Positions 56,764-64,000 of a stretch of DNA of 64,000 nucleotides are shown piece by piece. The translations under genes were made by a program, and so were the position numbers. Source of the stretch: Pinus tabuliformis (Eukaryota > Streptophyta > Pinopsida > Pinales > Pinaceae); assembly GCA_031772625.1 (NCBI GenBank), contig CM062807.1:1151319007-1151383006 (forward strand), written 5' to 3'. Under the pieces are notes generated by a model that saw only the letters and a program-made list of their open reading frames with translations, made no database searches and had not been told where the DNA came from. Position 1 is the first letter of the stretch. The number at the start of each line of letters is the position of its first letter.

Positions 56764-57378
56764 CGTTTGACAGTAATAGTTCCCTTATTTTGAAATGTTA
56801 CTTGAAGTTAACTTAGCATTAGGAATCTATGATTTTTGAACTAGTACTTCTTAGAATTCTGTGTTTGTATTTTCAAAATTATAGGCCGACACCACTAGTA
56901 AAGTAGAACAATCATCCAAGGGGTGCAAATATACCTTTTCAGCACCTCTGACCTGCTGGTGTAAAGATTGCCTCTTTGAGATCAATGTAGTCTTGAAGGA
57001 AAGGGTCAAGCATTGCCCATTCTCATTTATTTTCCAAAATTTTAAGAGGTGAAGTAGTAGGATATGCCAACAGTCTGTAAGTGACTGGTATGCAGATTTC
57101 TTCTTCAAAGTATCACTATTTAAAAAAGCAGTTTGCAAAAGTAGGCATCGGCCGATAGGTTAATGTATTAATTTATTAAAAACATATTCTACCTTACCAT
57201 GTTGTGAGATTTATTATCATTATTTTTGTTTAGTTAAATGTAGAATCTATTGAATTTTGAAACTCTTGGAAGACATTTTCTCTTCCCAGTGCATAGTTTT
57301 AACATAATGATTCTCATTATCAAGTTTTTTGTGCTTACTGCATTCATTCAAAGATTGAATTCTTGGTTGTTTTGGCAG
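56764..57378 (+). other. 3' end of intron 1
   Basis: This is unique-looking intron sequence with no element end. It finishes in a T-rich tract and the TTTTGGCAG acceptor of RBMX2 exon 2. Confidence 0.5.
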
Positions 57379-57488
57379 GTATGGAGAGATCGTGGATGTC
57401 AACCTTGTGAGGGACAAAGCTACTGGAAAGTCAAAAGGCTTTGCCTTTCTTGCATACCAAGACCAAAGGAGTACTACCCTTGTTGTTG
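57379..57488 (+). CDS. RBMX2: RBMX2-like spliceosomal RRM protein, exon 2
   Basis: This 110-bp exon completes codon 58 and encodes YGEIVDVNLVRDKATGKSKG, then FAFLAYQDQRSTTLVV. It covers RRM strand 2, the loop, strand 3 with the RNP1 motif (KGFAFLAY), and the start of helix 2. The spacing between RNP2 in exon 1 and RNP1 here is normal for the domain, so no residues are missing between the exons. The acceptor is TTGGCAG. The exon ends after the first base of the next codon (expected Asp) at a GTTGGT donor, which is weaker than the exon 1 donor. The remaining RRM (NLNGA... and C-terminus) is not found before 64000. Confidence 0.93.
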
Positions 57489-58416
57489 GTTGGTGATTTG
57501 CTCTCTATTTAATATTGACATTTGCTAGTCTCTCCTTCTCTCTCTCTCTTGCTCACACACACACACACACCAGACATGTTCATATTTCTAAATTCTCATC
57601 TTCTTTACCTGTTTTATGCTTTAGTTTTGTGGAAAGGTTTTGATTGCAACTTTGATCCTCAAATATGATTCCAATGATAATTTAAACCTTGTGATGCTGC
57701 AAGATTATAAAAATGGTTAAATTTCAGATCTTGAATAGTGTTTATTTTGTGATACTAGTATTGGCAACTGTATATTGTTGAATGGAAAGCTATGTTATGC
57801 TTGGGGGTAAGTTGTATCCTAATTTCATAATCGATGGGCTATACTGTACCAATTTCTACATACCAAAGTACTAAAATCTCAAGACAAACACTAATAGTAC
57901 TAAAGGCTCTATATTTTAGTTGTTGGATCCAAGTATCTGAAGTGCCACTAGTTGTTTTTGACTAATTATGGGAGTGTTACCACAAAATCTAGCAGCCCTA
58001 GTGCAAAGCTTCACTAGGCAACCTAGTTCTCATTGCAACAAAGAGATCAGTCACCACTGTCACCTCAGTGGCCTCTCTCTAGCTGTTTGGTGGTGGATGT
58101 TGTCCCCACAAGGGAGGCTTCCCTAAAGAAATCACCAACAAGATATCCAACAACTAGGGGCTTGGGGGTGATATAAGGTCCAATGGTTGGAGAGAAAGGT
58201 ACCTGCTAGACCTTGAAAGGCCGAGATAAGAGCTGTAGAAATTCAGATACACTTTCTAATGACCTTTATGGTTTAAAAGATACTGTTATAATTTACTGTT
58301 TTAATGATATGCAAATTTCGGACATACAATGGCATATAAAAAATTGAGAAATAGCCTATAAATGATAAGTTCAATAAAGGGATCAAGGCTATCGAAGAGG
58401 CAAGCAAGGGTTAGGT
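57489..58416 (+). other. Start of intron 2, with CT/CA microsatellite
   Basis: A CT run followed by a CA run stands at 57528-57570. The rest holds no recognised element until the hAT end at 58417. Confidence 0.6.
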
Positions 58417-61210
58417 CAGTGTTACTTGGGAGCAGGAGCTAAAACGGGTGCGGGAGCGACATTTTCAAAAGCTCCTGGTTTGGGAGCGAATCCTGGAGCG
58501 TTTTTTATATAATGTATATATTTTTTATATTTTGATACATATATGTCAACAAAAACATATAGAATGATGAATTAGATATAAAAAACATAAAAAAACATAG
58601 ATTGATCATTGAACCTTATAACAACAATCATCTAGAAGTTATAATCTTCATCAACCATGTCCACAAGTCAGTGACATACAACATATTGAGTCTTATGAAT
58701 CATGATTCATCAATCTTAAAGTTTCAACTTCAAGCTTTCAAAATTGAAAATTCAATATATAACATTTATCATCATTGATCACCAAAGTTGTACTTGTAAG
58801 CTAAGTTTAACCATTACAAGAAATAATATCTAACATGAAATGAAATGTTATAAAATGAAATGAAATGAAACAAATTTCATGAAGCATCATATTCATAATT
58901 CATTACCAATGAGTTATAATTGCCAACTTCAAACTTCAAACTTAAATTGTCATATATTGCTTACAAAAATATCATAATAAATATGAAAGAGTCAACAGTT
59001 ATGGAAACTACTAGAAACTACAAAAGACAAGTACACTGTAAATCTATTATCTACCACTTCATGTGGCCCTTGCCATGAGAAGTGTCTGATGTATGAGCAG
59101 GTCGTGGTGGTCTTCTAGGAGTCTCCTCCCTCACAAACCGACGACTAGAACCAGAAGGCACATGCCCTCCATGTGAGGGTATAGATGGAGGCGGCGACAA
59201 CAACGGAACAAGACTCGAAACTTGAGCATTGCTACTAGATGGTGGATGTGGCATGGTTGTTGCTTCATCTTCCTCTCATATAAGTTCCGCTTCCAGTTCT
59301 TCAAGATGTATAGTGTCATCCTCCAAATTATCAGACTCTGGGTGGTTGTCCCAAATTTTATATGTTGGATCCTCATAAGCCCGATCATAGTAATGATTCA
59401 ACAACCTCAAGTTGTAGTGCACATAAACCAAGCTTTCTGCCCGGTCTTCATTGAGTCTGTTTCTTTTCACATTATGTATGAAACTGTAGGTGCTCCAACA
59501 CCTCTCTGCAAAAGAAGTATTTACAACCTGTGAGAGAACATTTTTTGCCAATTTTGGCAAAAGTCCCTGGCAGCCATATGCTTCCCACCATGTGAGAGCA
59601 TCAAATCTGTCTCTATCTTCCATTGCATGGAAGGTACCAAACAAACCAGTGCAACTGAAGTATCTGCGTAATTCAAGACGCAGACTAGCACATTCCTCCC
59701 TGTTAGGTATCAACTTGTCTAATGCTTGCAAATATTCTGTAGATACCTCTTCATATATATGGGTTTTGACCCTAACCCCACCCCCTGGTGTAGGTTGGCC
59801 CAACCGAGATGCAGAGTAGTATTTTGACGTAAGGATGTACGCCAAGGCATGTAGTGGAACATTAAGTTTATTCCACCGTGTACACACACAATTATGAATC
59901 AGTGTATACAAGTTGGGATCTTTTTTATGAACAATATCTTTTATTTTCCCCAACATGGTATCCATCTGCTCATACGCTTCCCCAATCGTTGGTTTATCTA
60001 TATTTGCAAACCGAATCATGTGATAAATGGGCTTGGTGAATTCCCATACTTGCCTCACACGTGCCCAAAACATACCATCAAGAGCGGTCTCCTCCACCTG
60101 TTCAAAACCTTGCCTGTCAGCTGCATTTGTAGCCTTTTCCTTTAATACTTGCCAGTGTGGACTTGATACCATGCTAGCCAATGGCTCTCTTACCTTCAAA
60201 AGGCACCTGAAGGTGAGGTAATAGCTACCAAATGTAGTCCTCGCAATCTTCAACAACTCCAGTCTTGAGTGACTGCGGAAAAGGCCATGGGTATTGCTAT
60301 GATTTTTAATAAATTTTATCATTTCTTTGCCTTTCTTTTACAAATCACCAATCCGTTTGTATTGTTGGTTTTTGTTCTTAACAATATCATGCATCAAAAG
60401 GTTCATTGTGTGAACCAAACACCCATACCAAAATATGTTGGGGTATTTATCCGCAATAATTGCCTGCTGCCTTACAATTAGGAGCATTATCAGTGATGAT
60501 TTGGATGACATTGTATGTCCCAATACGGTCAATTGTATCAAGTAATGGTTCTGCAATGTTGATGCCGGTCTTGAACTTGTCTAAGTAATCATACACTGAA
60601 AGAAAGATGGCACCACTAACAGACACAACAAGAATACTTATCAATGGCTTGCCTTTTACATTTGTCCATCCATCAGAGACAATGGACACCCCATGCTCAG
60701 TCCAAGAATTTGTCATTCTAATCAAAGAATGTGATATTTTTGCTTTTTCATGATCAAGTCCAACGGTTCTAGCCTTGTCATACCCAAGGCTCTTGTATCC
60801 TTTAGGGGCATCATTTATGGCAGAAACCATTTCATGCCAATAAGGTGAGTGAAGAACATTGAATGGTATCCCACATGCATAGAGAAACTTGTAAAATTTT
60901 GAATCCACATCATTCCTACACCCTTCATCAAGGAAATCTGATATGCTTCTACGCCTTAAACTTGGTGACCCCGTGCCCCCATATCCACTGCCTTGGGAGG
61001 ACCCTGAAGGAGTTCTTTGTGCATGTGATTGTGAGCTTGGTTTAAAGAAACCCTTTGATTTTTTAGATTTGTATTGGGCTTCATCCTCTTTCCTTATGTA
61101 TTTGTCTCTATTTGCTGGTGACACACATGTACAAGTTTTGATTCATATTTGTTTATCTCCATCCCATGGCCTTTTCCCGCAGAGGTGCTTTTTGGCACGG
61201 GTGTATGAAT
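58417..61210 (-). mobile_element. hAT element B, 3' part with transposase
   Basis: The 3' terminus CAGTGTTACTTGGGAGC starts at 58417 on the + strand and is followed by GGAGC-word repeats. The flank GGTTAGGT (58409-58416) is the expected TSD, but the partner was not found. 58417-59040 matches hAT element 1 (7320-7903) in inverse orientation through its whole noncoding end. The coding part reads on the minus strand from about 61210. The 5' end of the element is missing: it abuts element A. Confidence 0.85.
59051..61210 (-). pseudogene. hAT transposase B (DUF659 and C-terminal dimerisation domain)
   Basis: The reading begins inside the BED finger tail (AKKHLCG...TCTCVSPANRD). It runs through DUF659 (60447-61124: FYKFLYACGIPFNVLHSPYW, VSDGWTNVKGKPLI, QIITDNAPNC) and the WYGCLVHTMNLL block. 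The C-terminal dimerisation domain follows (59276-60322: WWEAYGCQG...SFAERCWSTYSFIH...NRLNEDRAESLVYVHYN). A proline/arginine-rich tail runs to 59051. Lesions are a one-base frameshift near 60460, TAA at about 60338 and TGA at 59276, all inside otherwise continuous homology. An in-frame stop also lies near 61150. It is inactive as it stands. Confidence 0.9.
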
Positions 61211-63780
61211 GAGTTAGCTCAAAAAACATAGGAGTGTGATGAGTTAGCTCAACAAAATTACAAATTATATCTAACTTTCAAATTATAAACGATTTAACAA
61301 ACTTTAAAAAAAAAGTAAAACTATTAAGAATTTGAAAATTGAAATTTTTGTTTACCTGGCTCATCTGCTTCTCTTGCAATCTTTGCTAGGTTCTTCCCAA
61401 AGGTACCTGCTGCATCGCTGAATATATTGGCCTGTCGGTGTATCTCCAGCTGATCAGACTCCAATGGGATCATGCGTTCAATGCAATCAACCAGTCCATC
61501 TCTGACCTCCCCCCTCAAAGCTCCTGACTCCTTAGCTTTATAATGATACCGTGGGTTCAAAAAATACCCAGCTGCATGTATAAGGCGATGGAGTTGATTG
61601 TTCCATCTTTCATCAATGATTGCCCAAATGGGCCCATACTTTGCCACTCTATCCTTGTATACCGTCTTTATTTGCTCCTTTGCTTGATCCATAGCCTCAT
61701 AAATGAAGCCCATAGCCAACCTTTCCCCATCCACCAACGGCAACACCTTAACTAGTGGCTCAACAAGCTTCACAATCTCTGCTGCCTTTCTCCAAAAAGT
61801 TTCTTCATGGACTTTCCTTTTCAATTCTTTGCCTTCTGGTTTGTTAGACCAATTGCTTTGATTCCATTCATCACTGGAAAACATCTTTTGCAAGTTTCTA
61901 TGTTGGGAAAGCATAGATTGCAATGTCAAAAAATGTGTAGCAAATCTAGTGATGGCAGGCCTAATAATATCCTTGCCCCCAGTGTGTTTCCTCATGAGGC
62001 TCAAAACCAATGTATGATTGTAGATAAATTTTGTTATGCTTTTGGCATGATCTATAGTGTTTTTGACCCAATCTAATTTTCCAATATCCTCAAGCATGAG
62101 GTCTATGCAATGTGCAGCGCATGGGGGCCAAAAGATGGTCCTATGTTTTTCCTCTAACAGTTTACTAGCAAGAACATAGTTAGAGGCATTATCTGTGATG
62201 ATTTGAACAACATTAGCCACCCCCACCTCCTCAACAACCTGATCCAATAGCTGAAACAACAAGTGGCCATCTTTTATCTTATTAGATGCATCAACTGATT
62301 TTAAAAACATGGTTCCCTGTGGGCAGAAGACAAGAAAGTTTATGATGGTACGATTTCTTTGATCAGTCCATCCATCTGACATGATGGTACACCCTGTTCT
62401 TGCCCATGAGTCCCTGAACTCTTGCAAATACTCATTAATGGATTGAATTTCTTTCTGCAAACGAAACCCCCTTAGCTCATGCATAGTAGGGCCTTTGAAG
62501 CCTTTTCCAGCAGCATGTATGGCATCAAACATAGGCTCATAATATGGTGAACGAGCAGCATTAAAGGGGATATCAGCATCATACCACCATCTAGCTATGT
62601 AATCACAAGCAGTCTCCCTCAATTCTTTCTTCCAGTGGTCATCTAAAGTGGGCTGCATTTGAGTTTTACTAACTTCAGGACCATGTGCATCTGATGGAGA
62701 GGAGGGAGTGAAATAACTTTTGATAGTCACATCACCCTTTTTCATTCTACCCTTTCCCTTATCTTGAACAGAACCAAAAGAGGGAGGAACATATCAGAAA
62801 GGGTTGGATGTATCAGTTTGAGGGATAGAGGAAGAACCCTCAAAATCATAGTGGGGGTTGGTAGCCATCATTTTTTGTATCTCCCTCTTCCTCCCAATTT
62901 CAGCCTGTATGTCTTTTTGCCTAGCCTTATCTTCTTTAAATTTCTCAAAGCTGGCCAACAAATTCTTTCTAATCTCCCCAATTTCTGGTGAGGTACATGG
63001 GGTAATTTGGCCTCTAATCCCTGCCAAGTGTTGTTTCAGCCTATTAATGCCCCCAGGACCTTCCTTAATTTTCCTATGGCAAAATTTGCATTGCATTTGA
63101 CTATCAACCATTTCAACATATGCCCAAGCAGGATCTCTTGCTCTAGGTGCCATTTTTTGACTAGGAAATGAAAGCAAACAATCTGAAAATGACAAAAAAA
63201 AAAACGTTGATTCAATGTTCATTTATTTGACAAAAAACACTCTCTAAGCTTTCTAGATATGCACCTAAAATTTACTAAGCAAAAACAGATTTATAGAGGT
63301 GGAAAAAAATACCTCCAGGCCCAAACTGCCTCCTCAAGCTTGCTCCAAGAATCAGCTCCTCAATGCTGCTCCAAATGGCTGCCCAAGAAGCTCCTCACTC
63401 CAGCTACAATGCTCCTCCAAGACTCCTCATTGCTACTCCAAAACAAGCTCAAGAACTGCTCACTAACTCCCAAAGAAGACTCTCACTCAAATGCATAAGA
63501 CTGCTGTGAGTGAATGAGAGCACTTGGGTGTGTTAAATAGGGTTTGGGAGGGGGAAATGGACCCCAAAAATCATTTAGCATATTCATATAACTGTTTGGG
63601 GTCCAAACCAAACAAAAAACAATTAAAAAATCCATTAAAAAATATATTTTTTGCTGTTTACGTGTGCCTGGGCCGTTCACTCGGCCAACCGGACCGTTTC
63701 CATGGCCGGGTCACTCTCCTTGCTGGCGAAACGGATCAACCCGGCCGTTTTGGTTTCGAAACGGCCGTTTCTTAAAACAG
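61211..63780 (-). mobile_element. hAT element A, 5' part with transposase
   Basis: The 5' terminus is probably at 63780, where the minus strand reads CTGTTTTAAGAAACGG. The subterminal zone 63660-63775 repeats AAACGG / GGCCGTTT words. The gene occupies 61324-63153. The 3' half of the element is missing: after a probable intron start the sequence runs into element B near 61210. No TSD could be assigned. Confidence 0.72.
61356..63153 (-). pseudogene. hAT transposase A, BED finger and core, one nonsense codon
   Basis: From ATG 63151-63153 the protein starts with a BED zinc finger (CKFC...RLKQHLAG...TPC). A charged linker follows, then a single in-frame TGA at 62794-62796, then without frame change the DUF659 domain (61324-62745: YDADIPFNAARSPYY, MSDGWTDQRNRTIINFLVF, VQIITDNASNYVLA) and the CAAHCIDLMLEDIG catalytic-core motif. 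A splice donor (CAG|GTAAAC, boundary 61356/61355) ends the exon. The expected next exon with the dimerisation domain is absent, because element B sequence follows. Apart from the TGA the 599 codons are open, so decay is recent. Confidence 0.88.
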
Positions 63781-64000
63781 GGGTCAAAAAGAGGCTCTTC
63801 TAGTGGCAAGGACAGGGTTTCTACAGCTGTCAATGGAAGCCCTAGACACTGTCAAAGAGAAGTCTAAAACACTTTCAAGGAAGCATGCCCTAGCTGCAGT
63901 CTTGGAGGAGTCTTATCACAGCAAAGAGAGGCTCCTACGCTGTCCTAAAGGAGACTTCTATAGCACAGCAAGGAGAGGTTAGAACACTGTCCAAGATCAC
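63781..64000. repeat. Short imperfect tandem repeats at window end
   Basis: Words such as CACTGTC(A/C)AAG, GCAA(A/G)GAGAGG and GGAG(A/T)CTT recur every 30-60 bp. No gene is seen. The region may be a degenerate satellite-like or transposon flank. Confidence 0.45.

Larger units (their letters stand above)
4376..57378 (+). other. RBMX2: Giant first intron (53,003 bp) of the RBMX2-like gene
   Basis: The intron begins GTAAGT at 4376 and ends TTTTGGCAG at 57378, with a T-rich tract just upstream. The exons on either side join without a frame change into a continuous RRM (phase 2). Everything in between is noncoding or mobile-element sequence on both strands. That both exons are intact and in phase argues that the gene is functional, though only transcript data would prove splicing. 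Confidence 0.88.

Noticed and set aside
58409..63788. Single complete hAT element from 58417 to 63780
   Set aside because: The flanks do not form an 8-bp duplication, the two termini carry different subterminal motifs, and two DUF659 domains are present.
1..64000. CRISPR array, bacterial operon or integrated pararetrovirus
   Set aside because: There are no spaced identical repeats of CRISPR type. All RT-bearing elements have LTR/integrase or LINE organisation, and splice sites with plant transposons show a plant nuclear genome.

Overview
The window is nuclear DNA of a seed plant with a very large, transposon-packed genome. A gymnosperm (conifer, cycad or Ginkgo type) fits best because one host intron is about 53 kb long and is full of nested retrotransposons. 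The lineage cannot be named from the sequence alone.

The only host gene I can support is on the + strand: a homologue of the spliceosomal RNA-binding protein RBMX2 (yeast Ist3/Snu17). Exon 1 (4203-4375) carries the N-terminus and RNP2. Exon 2 (57379-57488) carries RNP1. They are joined in frame across a GT-AG intron of 53,003 bp. The rest of the gene lies beyond the window, after a second intron longer than 6.5 kb.

Layout. 1-4200: upstream repeats, a non-LTR reverse transcriptase remnant and the gene's 5' leader. 4376-9484: start of the giant intron, with a foldback, several local tandem duplications and an hAT deletion derivative (6637-7903). 9485-17702: a 0.52-kb tandem duplication whose second unit took an hAT element (10110-17270), which then took a young sense-strand Copia (10741-16989; LTRs differ at 9 of 846 positions). 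18007-31660: an antisense Copia LTR and tail split by a complete antisense Gypsy (19209-31256, TSD CCAAG), itself hit by an hAT (22059-23097) and a tRNA-type SINE (27856-28076). 32277-36330: a decayed L1-type LINE with endonuclease, RT and RNase H. 39085-40212: a further hAT derivative. 40213-56763: decayed Copia elements in both orientations, one gag-only with LTRs and one carrying tandem 5S-rRNA-like units. 57489-64000: intron 2, with two hAT transposase genes on the - strand that abut each other, both broken.

Except for the RBMX2 exons, every recognisable coding region belongs to a mobile element, and every one carries at least one lesion or truncation. The strongest unexplained signal is the hAT group. 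Several elements share an internal hairpin-bearing block but have different terminal regions, each built from its own short palindromic motif (GGAGCG, GGAAACG, AAATCGCGATTT, AAACGGCCGTTT, AACCGG). All distances and identities were read by eye; no alignment or database search was run.
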